From positions 1,572,501 through 1,636,500 of the forward strand of contig CM067528.1 in assembly GCA_034509925.1 (NCBI GenBank): a stretch of 64,000 bases of DNA, read 5' to 3'. This document shows positions 50,801 to 63,008 of the stretch, in pieces. A model generated the notes under the pieces. That model was not told the DNA's origin and did no database searches. It saw only the letters and a program-made list of their open reading frames with translations. Each line of letters begins with the position of its first letter. The stretch's first letter is position 1. This stretch comes from Hirudinaria manillensis. Its lineage: Eukaryota > Annelida > Clitellata > Hirudinida > Hirudinidae. A program made the position numbers and the translations under genes.

Positions 50801-52059
50801 TTCACACCTGAAAATAAAAATAACTAAAACATTTGTCTGTCTTTTTGAAACGTTGTGACACTTGGAATTTCCACAATTCATGAATTGGTTTCATCACGTG
50901 CCACTTCCTGGTTCCGAATTGCTGGAGGTCTCACTTTGAATGCTTAACTTTATCAGCGGGTTTCCAAAGAGAATATTAATAATAATAAACCAAAAATGAA
51001 AGGAAAAATCCAGGTTTAAACACGACCGAATAATAACGAAACCTAGACCTAAACTTTTCCAGTAAATTTATTTTAAAGTATTTAATAATTTATTTGATAA
51101 GCATTTTCGAGTAAAATGGACTTTAATAGCTTTAAAAACCGCAAATGTCGACGTCACATCGAACCATATGACCCCAAAAAAGTAGTTCACACCTCGCACA
51201 ATGCAAAAGTGCCCTTAGGTTTACAATAGAACCAGTCTTGTCTTGATTTCAAAACCATAAATAACTCACGATTCTGACGAGTTTCCCAAAATAGCATTCA
51301 AAGGGGTACGACCAGCTTATCAACTAAATTAGGTCCCTTAAATTTAAATCTACCTTTAAAATCTGTAATAGAAAGTCACTCGAGCAAGTCATGGACAGGT
51401 TTTTACAAAAATAGAGCCTTACATTGTAAGGGTAATTTATATTGTAATTGCCTGGGAATTCTAAAGAGAAATATTACTGGTTATGCAAGTGATCAACAGA
51501 GGGCTGATGGTTTTATTTATTTAAATATTTATTTATTTATTTATTTATTTCCAAACAGATGGGCCATTCATAGGGCCGCTAAAATGACATTCTTTATTCC
51601 TGATATTGTGATTTATTACAAATTAAAATAAAATGTAATTGTACAATCAAATGACTGCAAATAGAACATCGACAAATTTCGGGTACTGGGAACAGCTGGG
51701 TTAATATTATAATAATATTAATAATTATATTAAATAATTATATTAAATAATTAATAATATTATAATAATAATTATTAAATTCCAAAGTGTTACTTGTGTA
51801 ATTTGTTATTAGATCTTTCAGTTTGTTCAGATGAATAAATTAAATGATTAAAATATTATTATTATTATTATTAATATTATTATTAATACATTAATATTAA
51901 TTGCGTAATTATTCATATTACTAGTAAACAAAAATGAGGCGTTAATTTGAATTTCAAATTTAAATGGGTTTCCATCCGTTACGCAGAATATCAGATATTC
52001 GTGAGGTTAGATTAAAGAGAATTCTATAATTTATCTTTTTGTTTATTTATTTATCATCA

Positions 52060-52110
52060 TTATTATTATTATTATTATTATTTTTGTTATTATTGTTGTT
52101 GTTATTATTA

Positions 52111-52164
<54 letters not shown>

Positions 52165-52165
52165 C
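52060..52165. repeat. (TTA)n microsatellite
   Basis: Interrupted TTA units with a short TTG section, in the spacer between two BRICHOS genes. Confidence 0.9.
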
Positions 52166-53229
52166 ATCATATTGTTATTTTTAATTTTTAATATTATTTT
52201 TGTTGATGCCCCTATTGTTGTGGTTGTTATTATCGCTAAATCTCTTCATAAGATTCTCAGGATATCCATTCTCCGCAATATTAAATGAAAGAATATAAAT
52301 TGTTTAAATTAAATGTTTAATATTAATATTATCACTAACATTATTATCATTATCAACATTTCATATTTAATAATTAAAGTAATAATAATTCATATTTAAT
52401 TATCTTTTTTATTAAAATTATTTTAAAAAATTATTAATATTATTTTTTAATAAATTATATTTAATTAATTCTTTTTAATTTTATAATTAATAATAAACAT
52501 TAATTCAAGTAATCATCATCATCGTCATCGTCATCCACAAATTATAGGGTCTTTGTGAATCCCTCTTAAAAAAAAATGTTCTGACAGTCAAATTTATAAC
52601 TGTCCTGCTTTGAATGGCCGAGCACTGCCAGTGGGTTCTTTGAAAGACTTGACTGGGATTTCATTGAACAATGTCCAAAACACGATTTGTAAATTATTAA
52701 AAATAAATTTTCGAAATAATCTTCTTTCCAACCAGTTTAAGTTTAGAAACCAAATTTAAACTAAGGTTAAGAGATTAAATCGTTAAAAGGGTTTTAAGAA
52801 TGTCTGAAATCAGACACAACTTTTCTGGCACTTCTTTCACGATTTTATTTTTTATTTTTTTCTGTATTAATAAGTGAAAATCATCAACAACAAATATCAT
52901 TAACTTTGCTTTTATTGAAACAATTTCAACATTTTCAAGGCTGTTCCAGAAACATTGTTAACTGTATGTAATGTCAATATGGAAAATATGGCCGCAATGC
53001 CAAATTATAACTGGTCAGTATAATTATATTATTATAATATAACATTATATTATTATAGTAACATATATTGTTATATTAACACATATTATTATAACTACCG
53101 GTGAGTAAATGTAATCTGAACAAATGTAAATCTCTCAGGAATGCAAACAACTAAGAGGAAATAATTTGAGTTCTCGAAAAGAATTTTATTTTCCAAATTT
53201 CTTTTCTTCCGAGGAAGGATCCTTCACGT

Positions 53230-54345
53230 TCATTTCCAAAGCAGCCAGCAGACAATATCACTAATCCAGCAGTAATTGCCACACTTAAAGCTTCCACTGA
53301 TCCACTTACAGGCGTAATTGCACACCGTTCCACAGAGACCTCTCTTTTGTTTTTGAGATCCTAAAAGTTGGAAATAAATTAAAAAGATTTTATTAAAAAT
53401 TAAGGGCGCTTGAAGAAAGAGGAACGTATTTTTGTTATAAATCCGATTTCGTTCAACTAACCGTTCGCTGGTTGGCAAGTTGGATAAGCCCAATAAGTGG
53501 AGACTCCTTGGCACAAGTTGCGAGACTTACGATTCATAAAAGAAATGTCAGGTATTGGAATCTTGCCTCTCACGAATACGTGGTCGACATTGCCATCCGT
53601 AGTCTGTTATGTATTTTTTTTACAAATATATGTTTTTAACATTCATATTCAAGAGTAAGAGTTTAGAATACCGAGTGCCATTACCTTGTTCATGTTGTTG
53701 ACCAATTTAGTCAGATCAGGTTTTTGAGTTACGTTCAGGGAAACAACAAAACACATGACGTCGGCGTCTTTTGACAGCTTAACAACTGACAGAAACTGCA
53801 AATCAAATTTTAAAAAAATAAATATTATTATTTAATATTTTCCTAAAATATTTTGAATGTCATACCATGTTGTAGTCATCAACGTAGACGGCATTGACAC
53901 CGTTGTCATTGACATTGTACTCGACGACATTCGAAGTCAAATCCACATTTGTGTCTTGGTTTGTGTTTTCTCTCGTTTGTTTGGAGTCCTGAATTGGGAA
54001 GGTTTCATGATAAAAAAATATCTTAAAATTGTTAATTTTCATTTATTATGCTAAATAATTTTCAACACTGACCGAAACAATCTTGTGGAAAGCTTCAGTG
54101 AAGAGATAGATGCCAACCAGCAGACCAATCAGAATGAGGATTGCAATGATGACGCTAACAACTCCGATGATCACATACTTCTTCGTCTTGGAAGGCTTCG
54201 GACTAGCCTGAGAAAAAGTAAGAAATTTATTTAGATAATCTAGACCATTTTTATCTAAATAATTATAATTTTCTCTCACCACTGGTCCTCCAATGACCAC
54301 GGCGTCGAAATTCTTCTCGCTATCCACCGGCATTTTCAGCACCAT
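53230..54345 (-). CDS. BRICHOS peptide precursor, six-cysteine peptide (KQKR site), first of near-identical trio
   Basis: Six exons (minus) 54280-54345, 54073-54207, 53866-53988, 53685-53795, 53462-53603 and 53230-53360; 235 aa. The cytosolic part is MVLKMPVDSEKNF; KTKK then a membrane helix (YVIIGVVSVIIAILILIGLL) indicates type II. BRICHOS: VYVDDYNM, first cysteine in DVMCFVVSLNVT (with an N-glycosylation sequon), second in NLCQGVSTYWAYPTC. The last exon gives SQKQKR then a 36-residue peptide starting GLC, spacing C-x3-C-x3-C-x8-C-x3-C-x6-C, rich in tryptophan and with few charges. Exon lengths 135/123/111/142 are identical to the next two copies. A GGAATTTCC kappaB-like site and a TTTTAAA TATA-like box lie upstream. 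Confidence 0.92.
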
Positions 54346-54393
54346 GTCCTTGCAATTCAGCAAAAGTTACTTGAGTGTTACCGACCGATCTGC

Positions 54394-54400
54394 TTTTAAA
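54394..54400 (-). promoter_or_regulatory. TATA-like box (TTTAAAA) of the 53-54 kb BRICHOS gene
   Basis: TTTAAAAGCAG on the minus strand, 49 bases upstream of the ATG. The same TTTAAAA string is at the corresponding place in the two sister genes. Confidence 0.45.
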
Positions 54401-56458
54401 GTTGTTTCGTGGTCTCGCTTGATTGATTTCCGTTCAAACGAAGAGTTGTTTATTACAGTTAAGAGCTCAATTGGTCTTCAGTTTCACGTCCTGAAAAGTC
54501 TGGAATTTCCAGTCCTCGTTAGCTTCCGATATCCGCTTCCGATATTTCGGCCATAAATTTGTTAAATTGTATTAGAATATTGCTTGGGATAATAGAGTTT
54601 TTAAAATATTAAATTTAAAAGAAAATTCCTGAATTAATCGCTTTACATAATATTTACCACTTATACAATTTGCCTCTTTCTCTATAACTCTTGGAATAAA
54701 TTAAAGCAATAAGTCGCATAGATTTGCATCGATCATGCATTATTTTGGAAAACCCTCAAATAACTAACCACACAGGCCATCGTGGTACAAGTCTTCTACA
54801 GACCTCATTCAACAGACTCGAGACAAAAGAAGGAGAATGATCTGTCACTAGACAGAGACCCTTTCTGATGTTTCTGATTCCAATACTCGTCTGTCAAGGT
54901 ACTCGAAGAATTCTTCAATAACCTTTAAATATAATTTCAAAAGAAAGAAGTCCTTCCCACGTTTAATTGTTGTCAATCAAGGCAAAGCTTCCTTGTTTCT
55001 GAAAGTCTATTTTAACCTGGCACTATATTTAGTTTGTTGGTTCCATGTCTTTGTTATTGTTGCGGGACAAGTTTATCAGAAATATTTTGGTTTCCGGTTT
55101 TGCAAGATATTTTAATAGTAACATTTTCAATGACTATAATATTGTAACTGTAATATTACGATATCTAAGAACAGAGACAGTTTTTCGATATTTTTGTGAG
55201 ATAATTTCGAGAAATGACGAATTAAATAGCTGAAAATTTTATTAAAATATATATTTCAGGGAAGTTCACAGTTCCGGTTTCACAATTTTCGTGCTCTTCA
55301 ACTTTGCATTTTCTATTCGTCGATTTGACAATCGAAATGATTTGCGAGGCTGTTCGCTATGAACTTTGTTTAGGCTGGTAAAACCAACTTGTAAAACTAG
55401 TTTAAAGATAAGATTTGAAATCATTTTGAACATCTGAATGTTTTACAATTTAAGGAATAATTTTCACAAATAATGAATTAATTAACTTGTAAATTAATTT
55501 CAATCCAGAATTCTTGCCATTGTTGCTTCGGTTTCCTGTAATGAATATTTTTATTTTTTTAATTATAATTCAAAGTTATTTTTAGTATTAGTGCTGGTAA
55601 TGATCAAACATTTTATAAAAGTTATGTTCATAGAAAAAATAATAAAATTAACCATTAAATTATTACTATTAATTCAAGAATTTTCTCAACATTAATAAAT
55701 AAAGTAAATTTAAAAAAAACCCTTAGTTATTATTAACGTCCCACAAATAAATAAAAAAAAATCAAAGTTCAGTCAGTTTCCGAGTATGAAGTATTTCCAG
55801 TTATGAAATATTTCAACGTGTCCAAAACATGAACGTCTTCAGCTCTCTACAAAATCGTTTAATGCTGCACTTTTAAATTCTGCAATATATTTAACTGTTA
55901 ATAATCTACATAGCCCGGATTTTTATATATTAATTAACTAGTAATACTCTACATAGAAAAGTTTCTAACCGAAAAACAGCAGAACACGTTCAACATACTC
56001 TGTTGCCTCTTTAGGTAAACTTAACATTGACACACATGTACGTACTTAGAAATATTTCTGATGCCGTGTGTTGAATTCCTGGCTCATTTAAATGGCTGTA
56101 ATAATTCTTCATGATACCAATTTATTTAAATACAAGATATTTGCAAGAAGATGTTATTAATTTGTTGATAGACTTTTATTTGACTTTTACTTCTGAAAAT
56201 GGCATGGAAAGTCAAACGAAAATATTTTTTCCATCAATTTTTATTGTAATAACTGTTCACAACCAACTTCAACAATTTTCAAATTCATTAAGTTCAATTG
56301 TTTTTAATAAAATGTTAAATTCTTAATAAATATAACCAAATAATGCCAACAAAGTAAAAAAAAATCAGAACATAAGACGCCGAATAAATCAGTAAATAAT
56401 TTCAAAGCGAATTATAAGTAATTGTCTCATTGATGAAGGCAATTAGTAGTCATGGTTC
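54401..56458. other. Intergenic spacer between BRICHOS genes
   Basis: The first 150 bases hold the putative promoter of the 53-54 kb gene, including GGAATTTCC at 54502-54510. No exon was recognised in the rest. Confidence 0.5.
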
Positions 56459-57614
56459 TCAAGACAACCATGAACATACTACGCAGAAACTGCCGCATCC
56501 AAACCACTTGCAGATAAAACTGCAAGTAGCAGTACATATGCCTCTCTTTTGCTTTTGGGATCCTAGAATTAGGAACAAATTAAAACGTAAATTAATTAAA
56601 AACATATTATGCTCGAGAAGCGAGGAGCATATCTTTGTTAAAAATCCGATTTCGTTCAACTAACCGTTCGCTGGTTGGCAAGTTGGATAAGCCCAATAAG
56701 TGGAGACTCCTTGGCACAAGTTGCGAGACTTACGATTCATAAAGGAAATGTCAGGTATTGGAATCTTGCCTCTCACGAATACGTGGTCGACATTGTTGTT
56801 CGTAGTCTGCGTTATTTTTTTGAATTTATATTTTTAATGATTTTAATATTCTAAAGAAAAATAAAAATTAACATCTTTTAATACTGATTGCTGTATTACC
56901 TTATTCATGTTGTTAACTGCTTGACTCAGATCAACTTTTTGAGTTACGTTCAGGGACATGACGAAACACACGACATCATCGTCTTTTGTCAGCTTAACAA
57001 CGGACAGGAACTGAAATGTAAATGGAATAAAAAATGTATTAATTAAATTAACAACACGTTAATTAATAATTGTTAATCGATTATCATACCATGTTGTAGT
57101 CATCAATGAATACAGCTTTAATGCCGTTATCTTCGACAATATATTCAATGGCATTCGATGTCAAATCCACATTTGTTTCTTGGTTTGTGTTTTCTCTCGT
57201 CTGCTTGGTGTCCTGAATGACATAGAAACTAGCTTTTTCAAAAAAGCTATTTTTATAATTAATATTTTAATAATTATTATAATCGCCTATTATAATATTT
57301 TAAATATTTTTCAATACTAACCGAAACAATCTTGTGGAAAGTTTCAGTGAAGAGATAGATGCCAACCAGCAGACCAATCAGAATGAGGATTGCAACGATG
57401 ATGCTGACAACTCCGATGATCACATACTTCTTTGTCTTGGAAGTCTTCGGACTCATCTGAGAAAAAGGAATAAAATTAATTAAACTTTTTAAATTTTTAT
57501 CTCCCAATTAAATAATAATATTAATCTAATTAATAACATAATTTCACTCACCACTGGTCCTCCAACGACCACAGCATCAAAGCTTTTCTCGTTGACAGTC
57601 GTTTGTAGCACCAT
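56459..57614 (-). CDS. BRICHOS peptide precursor, short six-cysteine peptide, second of trio
   Basis: Six exons (minus) 57552-57614, 57322-57456, 57090-57212, 56900-57010, 56665-56806 and 56459-56562; 225 aa. It is nearly identical to its neighbours through the membrane and BRICHOS exons (KTKKYVIIGVVSIIVAIL; AVFIDDYNM; DVVCFVMSLNVT; NLCQGVSTYW). The last exon keeps SQKQKR but encodes a shorter, 27-residue peptide starting GIC, spacing C-x3-C-x3-C-x4-C-x3-C-x2-C. So the loop between cysteines 3 and 4, and that between 5 and 6, are each four residues shorter than in the 53 kb copy. Presumed membrane-anchored precursor of a secreted peptide. Confidence 0.92.
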
Positions 57615-57658
57615 GTTCTGTCCTTGCTGTTGTTGCTTGAGAGTCAGTGCCCTGCTGC

Positions 57659-57700
57659 TTTTAAAAGTATTTTGCGGTCACGCTTCAGCGAACTCAATTC
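57659..57700 (-). promoter_or_regulatory. Conserved core promoter block, 56-57 kb BRICHOS gene
   Basis: TTTTAAAA at 57659-57666 is a TATA-like element 45 bases upstream of the ATG. Next to it on the plus strand is GCGGTCACGCTTCAGCGAAC, repeated almost unchanged at 60817-60836 in the sister gene. A kappaB-like GGAAATCCC lies further upstream at 57788-57796. Confidence 0.5.
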
Positions 57701-57796
57701 AAACTGGACTCTATTTGTGAGAACTGGTTCTGCTTCTTCAACATCCGTCCTTGTTCAAGTGATTCAGTCTCTCTTTTTGAAAAATTTGGAAATCCC

Positions 57797-59519
57797 AAAA
57801 GTCATTTCATATCCGTTTGCAAAGTAGAAAGCAGCAAAGTTATATCAAATAGGATAAATTATATTTTTAGTTGAAATAAATTTTAAATTACATTTTCTAA
57901 AAAATTAATTTGTCAATTGTTTATTATAATATTCAACGGTTAAGCAATTTTCTATTTTAAATATTAAATATTAAATATTAAACATCAAATAAATCAAGTC
58001 CTTGAATTAAATTTGATTCGTTATTTTGGAATAACCCGGAGTAAGAAACAGAGTCTGCTATGAATCGCTAAGAAACTCGAAGTAATGAAATCGAGAGAAG
58101 CAAAATAATGACTGACTGACAGATTCGTAGGCCGTGGTTCCAAGATTTATGACTTTTAAGTCGTGACTTTGTCACGCTTGACAGAGTGGACAGGAAATAG
58201 AATTACTAGAATTACGCCAAAATATAATTTCACAAAAAAAGAAATTTTACAGTTTCCTTTAATCCGCAAAATCGAATTTTTTTTGTCATTTCTCAAAATC
58301 TTTTAATAATCAGGCCAATAATCACTCCATACCCTCGTGGGTGCATCGATGGCTGATTATAGGAAATATTGCTATTATATTATTTAAGTTATGTTACATT
58401 ATATGTTATATTATTGTTACAAGACATTGTAATACCTACATTTACAATAACTACCAAGTCAGGAATGATTAGCTTCTTAATAGAGGCAAATTTTCAGATA
58501 AACAATTTTCAATAATTATAAAGTAATGGAATGTTATTCAAGAAATAGATGTCAGAGAATTTCTAAAGTTTCGGTTTCGAGAATTCTGGTTTGACTTCAT
58601 TTTTAACTTCTAATAATAGACTAAGCAGTCTGATCTTTGAAAACTTTGAAAGAACGTCTAAATAGTCTGTCTAAGAGGACATGTCTAGGTCATGTAAAAG
58701 AATTAAAAATAATAACGTAACCAATAAAATATAAAATAACCGCTTAGATAAGGGACAGGCAAAAAGCAACTCACAGGAGAGGGTCTTTGGAAACCCTACC
58801 CAGACCTTACCCTAACCCTGCTCAGACCTTTCCCTAACCCTATTCAACTCTTGAATCTGGAAAACCATGGCAAACCATGATGAAACCTGTGCCTACGATT
58901 TGTTTTTTGATTGTCACTTATCCAGGCACCGATATTTCTAACGAGCTTAAATGAACTTTTTTTCTAATTTTGATTCAGGAATTCATTCCTTAACCCTAGT
59001 TATTATAACTATAATTTTGATTTGTAAATATAATTATACCTAAAGGTTGTTCCATCAACATCATAATTTTAGTTTCTATAGCGTTGATTACGTCTACAAT
59101 TGTTTGTCGAGAACGACACGAAAAAAGTGATGAATTTAGTTAATCGTCAACCTCGCAAACATTTTATTTGAAGATATTTCCTATTTTCAAACGATAAAAA
59201 AATCTCTGTACCCTTTGTTTCTGTCATTTTAACTCAAAATGCACGCAGCATTTTTCTAAGATCTGATTCTGAAACGATTTTTTGCCAAACCGGCGCAAGT
59301 CCAGACAATCAGCAATAGAACACACTTTCTCAGCATTGGCATGTTCCTTTCAAAGGATTATTGATGATTAAGCAATAAAAAATAGTATTTCATTAATAAA
59401 TGAAGAAAAAATTGAAAATAAACCAATAAATATCTTCAAAGCGAATAATTAATTAACTCATTAATGCAAATCGTTGGAAGCAGTCAAAATTCTCATGAAA
59501 AGAATTCTTTTCTGATTTT
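57797..59519. other. Intergenic spacer with telomere-like motif
   Basis: No exon seen. At about 58785-58850 a 22-base unit occurs twice, each containing CCCTAACCCT. The rest is AT-rich and unstructured. Confidence 0.5.
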
Positions 59520-60754
59520 TCATTTTTTCTTTCCCAAAAAGAAGCAAAATATGTCGGAAATCCAGCAATAATTGTCGCATTGATTGCTATCGTTGCTAAA
59601 CAATTTGCAGATGAAACTGCACAGAGAGCCACATAGGCCTCTTTTTTGCTTTGGAGATCCTAGAATTAAGAACAAATTAAAACGTAAATTAATTAAAAAC
59701 ATCTTTTTAAACACAAAATGCTTGAGAAGCGATGAACATATTTTTGTTAAAATTTGTAAAATTTCGTTCAACTAACCGTTCTCTGGTTGGCAAGTTGGAT
59801 AAGCCCAATAAGTGGAGACTCCTTGGCACAAGTTGCGAGACTTGCGATTCATAAAAGAAATGTCAGGTATTGGAATCTTGCCTCTCACGAATACGTGGTC
59901 GACGTTGCTGTTTGTAGTCTGTGACATTTTTTTCAAGCTCATGTTTTTAAATTTAATTTCATTATAAGTTTAATTAAAGTTTAATTTAGAGTGAAAATGA
60001 AGAGAAACATTTTGAAAAGCTTAATACCTCGTTCATGTTGTTGACCCCTTTAGACAAATCCGGCGTTTGAGTTACGTTCAGAGACATGACAAAACACACG
60101 ACATCATCGTCTTTTGTCAGCTTAGCAACTGATATGTACTGCCAGACAAGTGGAAAAAGTGAAAATTATGTTAAAGAAAGTACTAATACTAATAAGTTAA
60201 TTAATAAAACGTTAATTTGTAATAATTGATTATCATACCATGTTATAGTCATCAACAACTACAGTTTTGATGCCATTATCTTCGACAATATATTCGATGA
60301 CATTCGATGTCAAATCCACATTTGTTTCTTGGTTTGTGTTTTCTCTCGTTTGCTTGGAATCCTGAGTGACATAGAAACTAGCTTTTTCAAAAAAGCTATT
60401 TTTATAGCTGGTATTTTAATAATTATTATAATTGCTTAAATTGTTTAAAATATTTTTTAATACCAACCGAAATAATCTTGTGGAATGCTTCAGTAAACAG
60501 ATAGAAGCCAGCTATCAGACCAATCAGAATGAGAATTGCAACGATGATTCCGACAACTCCGAAAATTGCATGCTTCTTTGTTTTAGAAGTCTTCGGACTT
60601 TTCTGAGAAAAAGGAATAAAATTAATTAAATAATCGATTAATTTTTAATACATTAATTTTGGCTAATTAATAACATAATTTCTCTCACCACTGGTCCTCC
60701 AACGACCACAGCGTCAACGTTTTTCTCACTTTGGACCGTCGTTCTTAGAACCAT
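59520..60754 (-). CDS. BRICHOS peptide precursor, long six-cysteine peptide, third of trio
   Basis: Six exons (minus) 60689-60754, 60468-60602, 60239-60361, 60028-60138, 59777-59918 and 59520-59659; 238 aa. Cytosolic MVLRTTVQSEKNV; membrane helix after SKTKKH (AIFGVVGIIVAILILIGLIA); BRICHOS with TVVVDDYNM, DVVCFVMSLNVT and NLCQGVSTYW. The last exon gives SPKQKR and a 39-residue peptide starting GLC, spacing C-x3-C-x3-C-x9-C-x3-C-x6-C, ending in three lysines. The exon-5 block is almost base-for-base the same as in the two sister genes, while the peptide exon differs. Introns also align with the 56 kb copy, including a hairpin-forming AGCTTTTTCAAAAAAGCT in intron 2, so the two arose by recent duplication. 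Confidence 0.92.
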
Positions 60755-60802
60755 GTTCTGTCCTTGCTGCCACTTACTCTGTTCGATTATGTTCTGCTTC
60801 CC

Positions 60803-60843
60803 TTTAAAATTAATTTGCGGTCACGCTTGAGCGAACCCAATTC
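60803..60843 (-). promoter_or_regulatory. Conserved core promoter block, 59-60 kb BRICHOS gene
   Basis: TTTAAAA at 60803-60809, 49 bases upstream of the ATG, followed by GCGGTCACGCTTGAGCGAAC, one base different from the sister gene. A partial kappaB-like GGAAATTC lies at 60933-60940. Confidence 0.5.
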
Positions 60844-61600
60844 AATAATAGGTTGGATTTATTAGATCTGTTTCTGCTTTCTTTAATTCCAGTCCCTGTT
60901 CAATTCATTCAACTTTTCTTTTTGATGCATTTGGAAATTCATTTCATATCCACTTCCAAAAAAAAAATGGTCGTAAATTTGTCTAGATAAAACAATTACG
61001 GATTATAGTGAAGCTGTGCCCATTAGGTTAACATTTAAACAGTTAAAATTACATTTAATGATATTTCTAATGAGTTAATGTTATAAAAAAAATAAATTTT
61101 AAAAATGCCCAATGAGTTTTCATTTTGATATCTTTGCTTACAGAACGTTCAGAATGTATCTGAGTTGTTGGATAAAACTCAAGCAAGTAAAACTCTCACA
61201 AGTTGTGCCTTAAAATTAATACATAATCATTAAATTTTTTCTTTAGCATTCAGCACTTTTATCTCTTTGGCACTCTGTCATTAAATGAATTGATCCTTAT
61301 AAATCAAACAGATTCGCAATCGTTAAAGAACTGTGAGAAAGAACTTAAAATATTCTTTTCAAGGACCGATAATAATGTTCTTAATGGCATGCAATGCCCA
61401 CGCTGAGTGTCAGGCAAGCACGGAATAGAAGCACAAATCTATAGAAGCCTTATTTTAAAAAATATCTTTGAAATTTCAGACAAGCCAGTAATTTAGCGCT
61501 AAACTCGGTTATTCATGTAAAATGTAAACTTTTAAATGTTTATTCCAAGAATTCTTTGTTAATCAGTAGAAAATGGTTTGGGTTTTCGTTCGAACAGAAA

Positions 61601-62938
61601 TCACCAGCAAAAATAATGATAGCAATTGTCATAACACTTCCATTCATTCTTCCAGTTCTTATAGCACGATTGAGAACAGTAAAAGCACATATTTCTCTTC
61701 TGCCTTGCAAATTCTAAAAATTAAGAAAAAAAAATTTTTTAATTTAAAAAATAAACAGAACGAAAAAATAGACATGAATAGAAATGTGTAAATGACCTTC
61801 GTCATCTTTGCTTATTGGGTGTATCCAGTAGGTGGATGTTCCATTGCACATTGTCTGAACAGCTCCATTTAGGAAACTGATGTCAGTAATCGGAACGTGA
61901 CTTCTTTCGTAGAGAACTTTAGCGGCAACAACCTGAAATTGAATTGATAAACTAAATAAATATTCAGCTCAAATAAGCTCGAGTATTCTGCAACTGCGAA
62001 GTGGTTATTTCAAGGGCAAACCTGGCTTTCATTCTTGATCTCCTTTGGATCTGATTTTTGAACGTCTGACAGGAAAGTAACAAAACAAACTTCTTCTTTT
62101 AACGAGCTTATCTTTACAACACTCAGAAACTGGGGGGAAAACATTAAAATTTTAAATTTTAAAAATGTTCGGAACAACAGAAAAATTTAAGAGAAGAAAA
62201 AAATTTTAAATTCACTTAATAACCAAGTTCAGTTTACAAAAAAACAAATTAATTTTTGTTTGAAAAAGTTGTTAAAATGCAAATTCATGATGAGAATGAG
62301 CGATAAGTACCGTGTCAAAATCGTCTATGAAATGCGCCTTGATGTCCAAATCGTTTTGAAAACGCTCGTAAACATTCGACCCATCGTGAGCTGAACTTCC
62401 CTTTAATACTGACGTCGGAGAGACCTAAACAGAATTTTCAAACAAAACATTTTAAAATCAAAGCATCCTCTAACGAAGCAAGAGAACCCAAATCGTACTT
62501 ACATCTCTAAACTCGCACCTGACTCCGGCAAAAAACGCAACACTAAGCACTGTCCCAATGACAAGGATGGACAAAAGAAATGCAATCCCAGCCAAAACTT
62601 TTTTCTTGAAGTTTTGCATATCTCTCTTCTAGTTGAAATTAAACAAAGTCGATTCAATTTAACAATAAAAATAAGTTGGAAGATAATGATAGAAAAATAT
62701 TATTATTTGGTAGTTAAATTGTAATTGATCTCATAATTCAGCAAAATAAATCCCAGGTAATCTTAAATGTCATCTGAAGGCTTATCTCTTCAGGAAGAAA
62801 TTGTTAGAGACATCAAGACCTTGTCATTATAAATCCTCCTATAGTTTTTAATAACTTTATTATTACCAAATAGTTTACCTGGCGACTGACTTCATCTACA
62901 AGGTTCTTATCGAAATCTCCGACAGGTTTCCACTGCAT
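61601..62938 (-). CDS. Diverged BRICHOS peptide precursor, six-cysteine aromatic peptide (RQKR site)
   Basis: Six exons (minus) 62879-62938, 62503-62628, 62311-62424, 62022-62129, 61797-61932 and 61601-61713; 218 aa. The first exon encodes MQWKPVGDFDKN. A basic NFKKK precedes the membrane helix (VLAGIAFLLSILVIGTVLSV), so type II. BRICHOS: FIDDFDT carries the aspartate, EVCFVTF the first cysteine, TMCNGTSTYW the second. The last exon encodes ARQKR, a canonical furin site (R-x-K-R), then a 30-residue peptide starting NMC with spacing C-x2-C-x3-C-x9-C-x3-C-x4-C, rich in tyrosine, tryptophan and lysine. Same exon count and phases as the other copies but low sequence similarity outside key residues. 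It has the best TATA box of the cluster. Confidence 0.9.
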
Positions 62939-63000
62939 TTTGAAAGCACGATTGAGGATTGAAAGCGAATTCACATCGACGAAGATGAGATTTTTAGACT

Positions 63001-63008
63001 TTTATATA
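63001..63008 (-). promoter_or_regulatory. TATA box of the RQKR-site BRICHOS gene
   Basis: TATATAAA on the minus strand, 63-70 bases upstream of ATG 62938. Confidence 0.6.

Larger units (their letters stand above)
49810..53229. other. Intergenic region with minisatellite and microsatellites
   Basis: No supported gene. It holds a 17-base minisatellite (about 50702-50800), AT-rich palindromic stretches near 51700-51780, and a (TTA)n tract at about 52060-52165. Confidence 0.55.

Noticed and set aside
61573-61791. Plus-strand open frame over the last BRICHOS gene's terminal exons
   Set aside because: The minus-strand reading has a furin site, six cysteines and phase-matched splicing. The plus frame has none of these.
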